DNA of 64,000 nt from Pseudomonas sp. ACN8 (lineage in GTDB: Bacteria; Pseudomonadota; Gammaproteobacteria; Pseudomonadales; Pseudomonadaceae): NCBI RefSeq assembly GCF_002303925.1, contig NZ_MRCS01000023.1:1-64000 (forward strand). The letters are read 5' to 3'. Shown here one piece after another: positions 33,932-42,472 of the stretch; positions within the stretch are counted from its first letter, which is position 1; every line of letters begins with the position of its first letter. The translations under genes and the position numbers were made by a program. Below the pieces are notes generated by a model, which worked only from the letters and a program-made list of their open reading frames with translations, was not told the DNA's origin and searched no databases.

Positions 33932-36494
33932 GCTGCAGGCCGAACTGGCCAGGCTGCGCCTGGAAAACCATAAACTGCAGCGCATCAATGGTGCGCTGAT
34001 CGAACGGGTCGAGTCCGGGGGGACCCGCGGCAACGATCCCTACGCGGCATTCCAGCATTCGGTGGTGCTGGCCGAGCAAGTGCGCGAACGCACCGATGCC
34101 TTGAACCAGGCCATGGCCGAACTCAAGGCCGGTAATCATTTGCTCAGCGAAGCCCGCCTGCGCGCGGAAACGGCGCATCAACACCTGATCGATGCCATCG
34201 AAAGCATTTCCGACGCCTTCGTGCTGTTCGACGCCGAGCAGCGCATCGTGCTGTTCAACAGTCGCTTCAAGGCGTTCTGGAGCAACAGCCGGGTGCGGAT
34301 CAACGCCGGCATGCGCCTGACCGAGGTCAAGCGGTTGATAATGAACAACGGCCTGTTCACCGAAGAGCCTCGGGGGCATGCCGACGAAAACCCGCTTTAC
34401 CGCCTGCAGAACGGGCGCTGGCTGCAAGTCAGCGAACGGCCGACCCAGGAAGGCGGGCGGGTGATTCTGTTCACCGACATTACCGACGTCAAACTCAGCG
34501 AAACCATGCGCCGTGAACAGGCGGTGGCGCAGAAGTCGCACCTGTTGCAACGGGCGGTCGACAACCTGTCCCAAGGGGTGGCGATGGTCAGCGCCGAGGG
34601 CATCCTGGAGTTGTGGAACCGGCGTTTCCTGGAGCTGAGCGGCCTGGCGCCGGTGGCGGCCCATCGCCCGTTTGCCGAAGTGATCGCCGACAGCGAGTTG
34701 AAACTGCTGACCCCGGCCAGTCGCGATGGCAACGGACGACCGGTGCGCGAATGCGAGCAGCGCCTGTACGATGGCCGGGTCCTGGAGATCCGCACCCATC
34801 CGTTGCCCACCGGCGGTTTCGTCAACACGTTCACCGACATCACCGAACGCTACCAGCACGCCGAGGCGCTGAGCGAAAGCGAACACTGGATTCGCCTGAT
34901 CACCGATCACGTACCCGCATTGATTGCCTACCTCAATGCCGACCTGGTCTACGAGTTCACCAACAAGGTTTACGAGGAGTGGTACTGCTGGCCCCGGGGC
35001 GTGATGCTCGGCCAGAGCCTGCGCGAGGTGCACAGCGAACAGCATTACCAGCGACTGGAGTCCTACGTGACCAGGGCGCTGGCCGGCGAGAGCGTGACCT
35101 TCGAGTTCGCCGAAACCAACGTCAACAACCAGGAGCGCTACATGCTGCGCTCCTATGTGCCCAACCGTCTGGCCAGTGGTGAGGTGGTGGGGATCTTCGT
35201 GCTGATCCGCGACATCACCGAACGCCGCCGCACTGCCGAGGCGCTGCATCAGGCGTATCAGAACCTGGAACTGCGGGTACGCGAGCGCACGGCGGAATTG
35301 ACCACCCTCAACGACCAGCTGCTGCGCGAGATCGATGAGCGACGCCTGGTCGAGTCACGCTTGCGCGAGGCCAAGCAGGAAGCCGAGCAGGCCAACCTGT
35401 CGAAGACCAAGTTCCTCGCCGCCGTCAGCCACGACCTGCTGCAACCGTTGAATGCAGCGCGCCTGTTTACCAGTGCCTTGCTGGAACGGCGCGAGCCGAT
35501 GTCCAGCGAGATTCTGGTGCGCAACGTGAGCAATTCCCTGGAAGACGTGGAGAACCTGCTCGGCACCCTGGTGGACATTTCCAAGCTCGATGCGGGGGTG
35601 ATCAAGGCCGACATCGCGCCGTTCGCCCTCAGTGAACTGCTGGACAACCTGGCCGCCGAATACACCCAGGTGGCGCGCAGTGAAGGCCTGCAACTGCACT
35701 TCATCGGCTGTTCGGCACTGGTGCGCAGCGACATCCAGCTGCTCGCGCGGATTCTGCGCAACCTGCTGAGCAATGCGATTCGCTATACCTACAGCGGTCG
35801 CGTGGTGCTCGGTTGCCGGCGGCATCATCAGTGCCTGACGATCGAAGTCTGGGACAGCGGCATGGGCATTGCCGAGCATCGCCTGGAGGAGATTTTCCAG
35901 GAGTTCAAGCGCGGTGATGTGCAGCGACCCGATCAGGATCGCGGCCTGGGCCTGGGCCTGGCGATTGTCGAGAAGATTGCCGGCATCCTCGGGCATCCCA
36001 TTCATGTGCGCTCATGGCCGGGCCGGGGTTCGATGTTCTCGGTCGAAGTGCCGTTAAGCGCCACCGCGCCGAAGCCACCGCCGACGTTGCAGATGAGCGA
36101 ACCGATGCTTGAGCGCCTGCGCGGCGCGCGGATATGGGTGCTGGACAACGACGCGACCATCTGTGAAGGCATGCGCACCTTGCTGGAGGGGTGGGGGTGT
36201 CGGGTGGTGACGGCGCTGTCGGAGGAAGACCTGGCGCGGCAAGTGGACAATTATCATGCCGAGGTCGACCTGCTGATTGCCGATTACCATCTGGACAACG
36301 ATCAGAACGGTGTCGATGCGGTGGCCCGGATCAATGCCCGGCGCGCGTCACCGATTCCGGCGATGATGATCACGGCCAACTACAGCAATGAACTCAAGCA
36401 GCAGATCCGCGAACTGGGCCACACCCTGATGCACAAGCCGGTACGGCCGATGAAGCTGAAGACGGCGATGAGTCATCTACTTGGCAGGCCTTGA
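33861..36494 (+). CDS. nahK: hybrid sensor kinase NahK/ErcS'/PedS1
   Basis: An 877-residue soluble hybrid kinase. A coiled-coil N-terminus (about 15-85) precedes three PAS domains (about 100-210, 220-345, 355-470; two end in FTDIT and the third in IRDITERR). A second coiled coil follows, then HisKA with AAVSHDLLQPLNAARL (His about 524), HATPase_c with N-box NLLSNAIRY and GLGLGLAIVEKIAG, and a C-terminal receiver (WVLDNDATICEG; phospho-Asp in LLIADYHLD). No membrane segment is seen. Its partner by synteny is NosP. The ATG at 33861 has GGAG 9 nt upstream; 33846 is an in-frame alternative. It is a paralogue of ErcS at the other end of the locus. Confidence 0.9.
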   Translation: MACTSTRPSPALPLPVAVPQDIAELQAELARLRLENHKLQRINGALIERVESGGTRGNDPYAAFQHSVVLAEQVRERTDALNQAMAELKAGNHLLSEARLRAETAHQHLIDAIESISDAFVLFDAEQRIVLFNSRFKAFWSNSRVRINAGMRLTEVKRLIMNNGLFTEEPRGHADENPLYRLQNGRWLQVSERPTQEGGRVILFTDITDVKLSETMRREQAVAQKSHLLQRAVDNLSQGVAMVSAEGILELWNRRFLELSGLAPVAAHRPFAEVIADSELKLLTPASRDGNGRPVRECEQRLYDGRVLEIRTHPLPTGGFVNTFTDITERYQHAEALSESEHWIRLITDHVPALIAYLNADLVYEFTNKVYEEWYCWPRGVMLGQSLREVHSEQHYQRLESYVTRALAGESVTFEFAETNVNNQERYMLRSYVPNRLASGEVVGIFVLIRDITERRRTAEALHQAYQNLELRVRERTAELTTLNDQLLREIDERRLVESRLREAKQEAEQANLSKTKFLAAVSHDLLQPLNAARLFTSALLERREPMSSEILVRNVSNSLEDVENLLGTLVDISKLDAGVIKADIAPFALSELLDNLAAEYTQVARSEGLQLHFIGCSALVRSDIQLLARILRNLLSNAIRYTYSGRVVLGCRRHHQCLTIEVWDSGMGIAEHRLEEIFQEFKRGDVQRPDQDRGLGLGLAIVEKIAGILGHPIHVRSWPGRGSMFSVEVPLSATAPKPPPTLQMSEPMLERLRGARIWVLDNDATICEGMRTLLEGWGCRVVTALSEEDLARQVDNYHAEVDLLIADYHLDNDQNGVDAVARINARRASPIPAMMITANYSNELKQQIRELGHTLMHKPVRPMKLKTAMSHLLGRP

Positions 36495-36517
36495 TATCTC
36501 GGTGTTTTCACCACCGC

Positions 36518-36582
36518 TATCGCGAGCAGGCTCACTCCTACAGGTACATCGCAATCCTGTAGGAGCGAGCTTGCTCGCGATA
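36518..36582. repeat. REP pair, tail-to-tail
   Basis: Arms are at 36518-36543 (inverted, one base off consensus) and 36557-36582, with a 13-bp spacer, between the convergent nahK and erdR genes. Confidence 0.88.
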
Positions 36583-36604
36583 AGAGCGACGCGGTCTTGC
36601 CGAC

Positions 36605-37270
36605 TCAACGCCGCAGATATGACCCGAAATCAATATCCCCGGCACTCAGGATCGCCTGCACCCGGTTGTGCACGTTGAGCTTGCGCAGGATCGCCGAGAC
36701 GTGGGCCTTGACCGTGGTCTCGGCGATTTCCAGGGTGTAGGCGATCTGCTTGTTCGACTCGCCCTTGGTCATGCGTTCCAGCACCTGCAGTTGCTTGCGG
36801 GTCAGGGCCTGGAGCAGTTCGGGCGGGAAGCTCGGGGTGTCGTTCATCCGCCGGTGGGTGCTGCTTTTGGCGGTGCGGATGATGTCCGGGGGCAGGTAGA
36901 CGTTGCCATTGAGAATCTGCTGGATGGCATCGGTCATCTGGGTGCGGGGTGACGACTTGGTGATGAAACCCACCGCGCCGTAGGTGATGGCTTGCAGCAC
37001 GATCTGTTTGTCCTGCTCGGCGGAGACGATCACCACCGGAATGGTCGGTGCTTCGTTACGCAGGTTGATCAGGCCATTGAGCCCGTGCATGCCGGGCATG
37101 TTCAGGTCGAGCAGGATCAGGTCCAGGTCGTCGTGTTCCTGGGTCAGGGCCAGGGCGCTGTCCAGGTCGGCGGTTTCCATCACTTCGCTGCCGACAAAAC
37201 CGTCGCTGATGACGTTGTGGATGGCTTCGCGAAACAGCGGGTGATCGTCGGCAATCAGGATTTTGTACAT
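36605..37270 (-). CDS. erdR: NarL/FixJ response regulator ErdR (PedR1/AgmR-like)
   Basis: A 221-residue regulator. The receiver begins MYKILIADDHPLFREAIHNV, the phospho-acceptor Asp55 lies in LILLDLNMPG, and the LuxR-type helix-turn-helix covers LTRKQLQVLERMTKGESNKQ to KAHVSAILRKL (about 157-199). It matches the ErdR/PedR1 group controlling PQQ-dependent alcohol oxidation in pseudomonads. It is the last gene of the minus-strand arm and has no kinase gene in its own operon; the two hybrid kinases in the locus (NahK, ErcS) are candidate partners. It may bind the CTACCAAGG element described below (inference). Confidence 0.88.
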   Translation of the reverse strand: MYKILIADDHPLFREAIHNVISDGFVGSEVMETADLDSALALTQEHDDLDLILLDLNMPGMHGLNGLINLRNEAPTIPVVIVSAEQDKQIVLQAITYGAVGFITKSSPRTQMTDAIQQILNGNVYLPPDIIRTAKSSTHRRMNDTPSFPPELLQALTRKQLQVLERMTKGESNKQIAYTLEIAETTVKAHVSAILRKLNVHNRVQAILSAGDIDFGSYLRR

Positions 37271-37326
37271 GGCCTTTCACCTCATTATTTTGATTATGGT
37301 GTGGCAACAACACGCACGCGTAAAGC

Positions 37327-37884
37327 TCAGGGAAAGGGTTCGGGCCTGGCTGGCGAAACCGGCAGGTTGGCCGCTTGCCAGGCGTCCAGGCCATCGCGAT
37401 ACCAATACAGAGTTTTATAGCCCATGGTGGCGGCGCGCTTGACCGCATTCCAGCTCAACCAGCAGTCGGAGCGGCAGTAGAAGACCAGCGGTCGCGTCGG
37501 GTCGCCGGCGGTCAGCTTTTTCAGGTTGGCGGCGAAATAGTCCTGCCATTGCGGCGTCAAGTCGCCGTCCCCGGTATTGGCCAGCCAATGGCTGCCGGGC
37601 AGGTTTTCATGGGGCTGGTCTTCGATGAATTGCCCTTGCAGCCACTGACGGCGGTAGACGTCGATCAACACCGGGCGCGGGGTTTGGCCGAGCAGGGTTT
37701 GCAGGGCGGGGGTGTCGACGATGGTTGCGCCTTGCAATTGGTCGGGCGTCGGGCTGCGGTACAGGCCGATGCGATAGCCGTCGGCGGAGAACAGCACTGT
37801 GTCGGCCTGCGCGGTGCTCAACAGCAGGCTCAGGGACAGGGCGGTGAGAGCAGGGCGCAACAGGCAACGTCGGGCACGTGGCAT
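37327..37884 (-). CDS. PQQ-associated periplasmic rhodanese-like protein (CxxxCW motif)
   Basis: A 185-residue exported protein. The signal peptide is about 1-27 (LTALSLSLLLSTAQA). The mature part is a rhodanese-like domain with LIDVYRRQW and the family motif FYCRSDCWLSWNAVKRA (about 140-156), two cysteines followed by tryptophan. This family occurs only beside PQQ alcohol-oxidation genes; the reaction is unknown, though a thiol or sulfur relay role is suggested by the fold. It lies 56 bp upstream of erdR on the same strand. Confidence 0.9.
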   Translation of the reverse strand: MPRARRCLLRPALTALSLSLLLSTAQADTVLFSADGYRIGLYRSPTPDQLQGATIVDTPALQTLLGQTPRPVLIDVYRRQWLQGQFIEDQPHENLPGSHWLANTGDGDLTPQWQDYFAANLKKLTAGDPTRPLVFYCRSDCWLSWNAVKRAATMGYKTLYWYRDGLDAWQAANLPVSPARPEPFP

Positions 37885-38004
37885 GGGGTCGGTCCTTATA
37901 GTTATGGACCTATTACATGCCAGTCGGGGGGCGTTGGGAATGCGACGATAGACAGGGAAACCAGTACTAAAGTAGTAATTTCACCCTGTTCAATCAAAAT
38001 CCCT

Positions 38005-38094
38005 CTGTAGGAGCGAGCCTGCTCGCGAAAGCGTTGTGTCAGTCAACTCATTTATTGAATGTGCCACCTTCGCGAGCAGGCTCGCTCCTACAGG
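38005..38094. repeat. REPIN, spacer family B
   Basis: Arms are at 38005-38029 and 38069-38094. The spacer of about 40 bp resembles those at 10528, 48963 and 52522. It lies inside the minus arm between the ABC permease and the CxxxCW gene. Confidence 0.9.
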
Positions 38095-38106
38095 GGGATT
38101 GTGTTG

Positions 38107-38898
38107 TCAGTTGGCTTTGCGCAAGGCCGCATGCTGCGGGTTGAAGCTCAGTACGGCGAGCAAGGCAAACAGCAGCGTCAGCCCGGTGCACACCGCCAGT
38201 GCCAACGGATTGAAGCGTTCATACAGGGCAAAACGCACCAGCTCCACCGCATGGGTAAACGGATTCACCGCGCACAGCCAGTACAGCCACTCGTTGGCCT
38301 CGCGCATCTTCCACAACGGATACAGCGCCGATGACAGGAAAAACAGCGGGAAGATCACGAAATTCATCACCCCGGCAAAGTTCTCCAGTTGGCGGATTGC
38401 GTTCGACAGCAACAGGCCCAGGGCGCTGAGCATCAACGCCACCAGCAGCAGCGCGGGCAACGCCAGTAACAGGCCCATGGCCGGTGGCCGCACGCCATAG
38501 ACCCAGGCAATCGTCAGGAACGCATACACCTGCAACAGCGAAATCAGTGAGGTGGCCAGCAGCTTGCTGCACAGCAGAAAGGTGCGGGGCAGGGGGCTGG
38601 TCAGCAGCACGCGCATGCTGCCCATCTCGCGGTCGTAGACCATCGACAGTGAGCCCTGCATGCCGTTGAACAGCAGGATCATGCAGGCCAGGCCGGGGAT
38701 GATGTAGACCTCATAGGGGATGTAGGTGTCATAGGGCTCGATGATCGCGATCCCCAGCGCTGCGCGAAAACCGGCGGCGAACACCAGCAGCCACAGCAAC
38801 GGCCGCACCAGGGCGCTGAGAAAACGCGTGCGTTGCAACACAAAGCGCAGCCATTCGCGCAGCACGATACCGCTAAAGCATTGCCAGTAAGCGTTCAT
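38107..38898 (-). CDS. pedC: ABC-2 type permease of the PQQ alcohol system
   Basis: A 263-residue membrane protein with six hydrophobic helices of the ABC-2 exporter type (LVRPLLWLLVFAAGFRAALG, LACMILLFNGMQGSLSM, LLATSLISLLQVYAFLTIAWVYG and others). The cytoplasmic coupling motif YDREMGSMRVLLTSPLPRTF precedes the third helix. Its start overlaps the ATPase stop as ATGA. It matches the permease found with PQQ alcohol dehydrogenases (PedC). The cargo is unknown; ABC-2 systems are exporters, so export of a cofactor part, lipid or toxic intermediate is more likely than import. Confidence 0.88.
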   Translation of the reverse strand: MNAYWQCFSGIVLREWLRFVLQRTRFLSALVRPLLWLLVFAAGFRAALGIAIIEPYDTYIPYEVYIIPGLACMILLFNGMQGSLSMVYDREMGSMRVLLTSPLPRTFLLCSKLLATSLISLLQVYAFLTIAWVYGVRPPAMGLLLALPALLLVALMLSALGLLLSNAIRQLENFAGVMNFVIFPLFFLSSALYPLWKMREANEWLYWLCAVNPFTHAVELVRFALYERFNPLALAVCTGLTLLFALLAVLSFNPQHAALRKAN

Positions 38899-39626
38899 TG
38901 GGCAGCTCCTGCTGTTGTCAGGCGGGTGAAGGCCGAACCGAGATCGCCACCGTGTTCAAGGCTCAGGGCATCGGCCTGTCCGCTGGCCACCAGCCGGCCT
39001 TGATGCAGGATCAGCAAGTCATCGCTGGGCTGTACTTCGTCGAGCAGGTGGGTGGTCCAGAGCGCGCTGATGCGCTCCTCGCGACACAGACTGCGGATGT
39101 GCTGGTTGAGCGCCAGGCGACTCGCCGGGTCGAGGCCGACACTGGCTTCGTCGAGCAGCAACAGACGCGGCTCATGCAACAGAGCGCGGGCAATTTCCAC
39201 CCGACGACGATGGCCGCCATTGAGTTCACGCACCCGTTCACGGCGGCGTTCGGTCAGGGCCTGGCGAGCCAGTTCGGCGTCGACCCGAAGGTCGGTCTGG
39301 CGCCGGGACAAGCCATGCAATGCAGCGTGATAACGCAGGTTCTGCTCGACGCTGAGGTCCAGGTCCAGAGTGCTTTGCTGGAACACCACACCCAACTGCC
39401 TGAGTGCCGGGCGTGCGGCGCTGCGCAATGAGCAGCCACCGATGCGGATCTCGCCTTGCTGCAGATCATAGAGCCGGGTCAGCAGGGCAATCAGGGTCGA
39501 CTTGCCCGCGCCGTTGGGGCCCAGCAGCGCGGCGAAACGCCCCGGCTCCAGGCTGAAACTCACCTTGCGCAAGGCCTCTCGAGCGCCGTAGGCGAAGCTC
39601 AGGTCGCTGACTTCAAGGGCGTTCAT
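38895..39626 (-). CDS. ABC transporter ATPase of the PQQ alcohol system
   Basis: A 243-residue nucleotide-binding subunit. Walker A is GPNGAGKST, the Q-loop GVVFQQST, Walker B LLLLDEASVGLDP and the switch histidine is in WTTHLLDE. The signature is the variant LNGGHRRRVEIARA instead of LSGGQ. The start overlaps the 3' end of the YVTN gene by 4 nt and its stop overlaps pedC by 3 nt, so the genes are translationally coupled. It energises the PedC permease. Confidence 0.9.
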   Translation of the reverse strand: MNALEVSDLSFAYGAREALRKVSFSLEPGRFAALLGPNGAGKSTLIALLTRLYDLQQGEIRIGGCSLRSAARPALRQLGVVFQQSTLDLDLSVEQNLRYHAALHGLSRRQTDLRVDAELARQALTERRRERVRELNGGHRRRVEIARALLHEPRLLLLDEASVGLDPASRLALNQHIRSLCREERISALWTTHLLDEVQPSDDLLILHQGRLVASGQADALSLEHGGDLGSAFTRLTTAGAAQ

Positions 39627-40582
39627 GGCGTCACCACCACGCCCCAGGGATAGCGCCCGACCTTCACCGACTTGCTGACCTTGAGGCTGTCGACATCGAT
39701 CACCGAGACATCGCCGCTGACGCCGTTGGTAGCCAGCAGTTGCTTCTGATCCGGGGTGAATGCCATCTGCCAAACCCGTCGACCCACCAGCAGGTAGTCG
39801 AGAATCTCGAAGGTCTTGGCGTCGATCACCGCCACATGGTTGGCCGGGCCAAGGGCGACGAAGCCGTACTTGCCATCGGCGCTGAGCTTGATGCCGACGG
39901 GCTGGACCTTGTCCGGGTGCACGCCCTTGATCTGGAAGTTCAGGGTCTTGAGCACGGTGCGACTGGCGACATCGAGAATGGTCACGGTGCCGCCGATTTC
40001 CGCCGAGGCCCAGAGCTGGGCACCATCGGGGGAGAACTCGACGAAGCGCGGGCGCTGGTCCACCAGGGTGCTATCGGCCAGGGTCTGGGTGCCGGTGTCG
40101 ATCCAGTGCAGCATGTTGGTGGTTTCGCTGGTGTTGACCGCCCACTTGCCGTCGGGGCTGACGGCCATGCCTTCAGGTTCGACGCCGACGTTGATCTGGG
40201 CGAGCACCTTGGAAGTCTCGGTGTCGATCACCGTGACCAGCGCATCGTCCTCGTTGGAGACGTACAACCAGCGGTTGTTGGGGTGCAGGGCGAATTGTTC
40301 AGGGTCTTTGCCCGAGGGCAGTTCCTTGATGATCTTGCGCGTGGCCACGTCCATCACCTGGACCCGGTCCGAATCGCTGGCGCAGATGTACAGCAGCTTG
40401 TTGTCATGGGACAGCAGCAGACCGCGGGGGCGCTGGCCGACGGGCAGGGTGTCGGTGACTTGCAGGGTCTGCAGGTCGATCAGGCTCAGGCTGTTGTCCT
40501 TTTCGTTGGAGACCCAGGCAGTGCTGGCAACGGCATGGCCAGCGACGAGCAGCAAGGTGCAAGAGAGCAGGGTGCGGCGCAT
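39623..40582 (-). CDS. PQQ-associated YVTN beta-propeller protein
   Basis: A 319-residue exported protein (signal peptide about 1-19). The mature part is a seven-bladed propeller with repeated I-D-x-x-T and P-x-x-x-x-x-S-x-D-G/N-K units: LLLSHDNKLLYIC, FALHPNNRWLYVSN, MAVSPDGKWAVN, VEFSPDGAQLWAS, IKLSADGKYGFVA and MAFTPDQKQLLAT. It belongs to a propeller family always encoded with the ABC system of PQQ alcohol operons. It probably acts as periplasmic partner of the ABC exporter or of the quinoprotein; no catalytic site is evident. An AACAACAA motif lies 11-20 nt before the ATG. Confidence 0.88.
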   Translation of the reverse strand: MRRTLLSCTLLLVAGHAVASTAWVSNEKDNSLSLIDLQTLQVTDTLPVGQRPRGLLLSHDNKLLYICASDSDRVQVMDVATRKIIKELPSGKDPEQFALHPNNRWLYVSNEDDALVTVIDTETSKVLAQINVGVEPEGMAVSPDGKWAVNTSETTNMLHWIDTGTQTLADSTLVDQRPRFVEFSPDGAQLWASAEIGGTVTILDVASRTVLKTLNFQIKGVHPDKVQPVGIKLSADGKYGFVALGPANHVAVIDAKTFEILDYLLVGRRVWQMAFTPDQKQLLATNGVSGDVSVIDVDSLKVSKSVKVGRYPWGVVVTP

Positions 40583-40592
40583 GGCGGATTCC

Positions 40593-40606
40593 TTGTTGTT
40601 GTGATG
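40593..40606 (-). promoter_or_regulatory. Hfq/Crc-type CA motif before YVTN gene
   Basis: The minus strand reads CATCACAACAACAA just upstream of the start codon, matching the AAnAAnAA type of the other catabolic leaders in this window. Confidence 0.45.
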
Positions 40607-40612
40607 TTCGGA

Positions 40613-41797
40613 TCAGGGAAAACGGCAACTGACCTCGGGTTTGTCGTAGCCAAGGCTGTCCATTTCGTTGAAGGGGTGCAGAAAGCCGTCCTGGGGAGAG
40701 GTGCTGACCAGCGCCCGGGGCTGGACGATGGGAATCGGCTGGCGCAACTGACCGTTCCACGACCGGTAGCTGAGCTTGCGGCCCTTGAAACCGTCGAGGG
40801 GCAACTGGTCGCTGACTTCCAGCGCACGGATCGCCATCGGCTCGGCCTGGCGCAGTTTGCTCACGGCGCTGGCGATACTGCGCACGGCCATCCACGCGGC
40901 GAAATCGCGGTCGTTCATCCAGCGCCCGGTCAGGGCTTCGAAGCGTTTTTGCAACTGCGCGGCGCCGAAGGTTTCCACGGTCTTGTGCCAGCCCACCGGG
41001 GTCAGGCCCTGGGTGCCGGCGACCGGGCGCGGATACCAGGTCTGGTAGGGCACGTATTCACCGAAGTCGCCACGCTCATCGGCCACCAGTACCACGTCGT
41101 ACTCGGCGGTCTGGGTGAACAGCGGCATGTCGGCCTGGGCGCTGCGGCGTTGGTCGTTATCGAAGCTCCAGGGTTTTTCCGCCACCAGTTGCAAGCCGAA
41201 GCGCTTGGCGGCGCGACGCAGGGCGGCGGCATAGGCTTGATCGTCCGGCGTTGGGCCGACAATCAGCAGCGCCCGCTGCCACTTGCGCAGCACCAGAAAC
41301 TGCGCCAGCGCATCGGCGAGCATCGCCCGGCTCGGCAAGGTGTGCAGCACGTTCGACAGGCAGTCGGTGGTGCGCAGGCTGTCATCGGCACTGCCGGCGT
41401 TGAACAGCAAACTGTCGGGCAGTGCCGCACTCAGTTGGCGCAGGCTGGCAGCAGGTGCGTTCACCACAAACAGACGCAGGCCTTGTTCGTGCTGAGCCTT
41501 TGCCGCCTCGAGCAAGGCCTCGGGGCTGTCGACACTGGCGCTGACCAGGCTGTAGCCGTGGTTGAGAAAACGCCCGGTGCTGTTGCTGTCGGTGATCGCC
41601 AGGTCGGCGCCGCGCAGCCCGGCATCGGTGGGCTCGGGGATGACGTTCGACAGTAACGGGCCGGGGTCTGGGCGATAACCCAGGTAGCCGATCCGCACCT
41701 GCAAGGGCGCATCGGCGGCCTGGCTCTGGGTGGCCAGGCCGGCGGCGCAGGCAATCGCCAGCAGATAGATCAGGGCGTAAGGGGCAAGCTGGCGCAT
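40613..41797 (-). CDS. periplasmic substrate-binding protein of the PQQ alcohol ABC system
   Basis: A 394-residue exported protein. The signal peptide covers residues 1-27 (YALIYLLAIACAAGLATQSQA). The mature part is a type I periplasmic-binding fold related to branched-chain amino acid receptors: VRIGYLGYRPDPGPLL, the ADLAITDSNSTGRFL segment, LRLFVVNAPAASLRQL and YDVVLVADERGDFGEY. This receptor family occurs only in PQQ alcohol dehydrogenase loci. Combined with an ABC-2 exporter it may be a sensor or chaperone rather than an import receptor. The ATG at 41797 has GGAG at 6 nt; it is the first gene of the minus arm. Confidence 0.86.
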   Translation of the reverse strand: MRQLAPYALIYLLAIACAAGLATQSQAADAPLQVRIGYLGYRPDPGPLLSNVIPEPTDAGLRGADLAITDSNSTGRFLNHGYSLVSASVDSPEALLEAAKAQHEQGLRLFVVNAPAASLRQLSAALPDSLLFNAGSADDSLRTTDCLSNVLHTLPSRAMLADALAQFLVLRKWQRALLIVGPTPDDQAYAAALRRAAKRFGLQLVAEKPWSFDNDQRRSAQADMPLFTQTAEYDVVLVADERGDFGEYVPYQTWYPRPVAGTQGLTPVGWHKTVETFGAAQLQKRFEALTGRWMNDRDFAAWMAVRSIASAVSKLRQAEPMAIRALEVSDQLPLDGFKGRKLSYRSWNGQLRQPIPIVQPRALVSTSPQDGFLHPFNEMDSLGYDKPEVSCRFP

Positions 41798-41889
41798 AAG
41801 GCTCTCCATGACCGTTAGCGCCAGCATAGGAAGCCCGTGAGGCTGAGGAAATATGCAGAAAGTACCGGTGGTGTCCATCCAGCGCCTTA

Positions 41890-41904
41890 CTACCAAGGGA
41901 CTAG
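41890..41904. promoter_or_regulatory. CTACCAAGG element in divergent promoter
   Basis: CTACCAAGGGACTAG matches the element before pedH (45237-45251) at 14 of 15 bases and lies 103 bp before the cytochrome start codon (107 bp there). It is a candidate binding site for ErdR or another locus-specific regulator, placed to serve both arms. Confidence 0.65.
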
Positions 41905-42007
41905 GTGGCGACCACCAAAGCAGCATGGGGCGAGTGCAATGCCGTTTCTAAGATAGCTGCCATAGCCTCTGCCAAGAGGTTTTGCGTGCAATCCAGAGGG
42001 CATAACA

Positions 42008-42469
42008 ATGACAACAAAACGCAACGCCTTGCTCGTGACCGGGCTATTGGCCGGTCTTATCAGCGCAGGCTCCGTGTGGGCCCACGGCAACGTGGTGCCA
42101 CAGGCCGTGGAAACCAAGGGGCTGACGCCAATCAAGGACGCCGGCGTGCAACTCGATGCCGACGGCTGGGCCGCGGTGAACCCGTATCGCACTGCCCCGG
42201 AACACGACAAGGCAGTTGAGATCGGCTCCTCGGCCTATACCCAGAACTGCGCGGCCTGTCATGGCCTGGAAGCCAAGTCCGGCGGTATCGCTCCCGACTT
42301 GCGCATGCTCGATGTCGGTGAGGCGGGTGATGAATGGTTCGCCGAACGGGTGCGCCATGGCGCGGTGCGCGACGGCCGGGTGTACATGCCGAAGATGGCC
42401 GACTACCTGAGCCAGGAAGCTCTGTGGGCGGTGCGCACTTATCTGGACACTGTGCACGTCGAGGAGTGA
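42008..42469 (+). CDS. pedF: cytochrome c550 electron acceptor of quinoprotein alcohol dehydrogenase
   Basis: A 153-residue exported monoheme cytochrome. The signal peptide is about 1-25 (ALLVTGLLAGLISAGSVWA), the heme motif CAACH is at 81-85, and the axial methionine candidate is in VYMPKMADYLS. It accepts electrons from the PQQ enzyme and passes them toward the terminal oxidase (ExaB/PedF role). It is the first gene of the plus arm. AGAGGG 7 nt before the ATG is its ribosome site, embedded in an A-rich AACAATGACAACAAAA stretch like Hfq/Crc targets. Confidence 0.93.
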   Translation: MTTKRNALLVTGLLAGLISAGSVWAHGNVVPQAVETKGLTPIKDAGVQLDADGWAAVNPYRTAPEHDKAVEIGSSAYTQNCAACHGLEAKSGGIAPDLRMLDVGEAGDEWFAERVRHGAVRDGRVYMPKMADYLSQEALWAVRTYLDTVHVEE

Positions 42470-42472
42470 CCC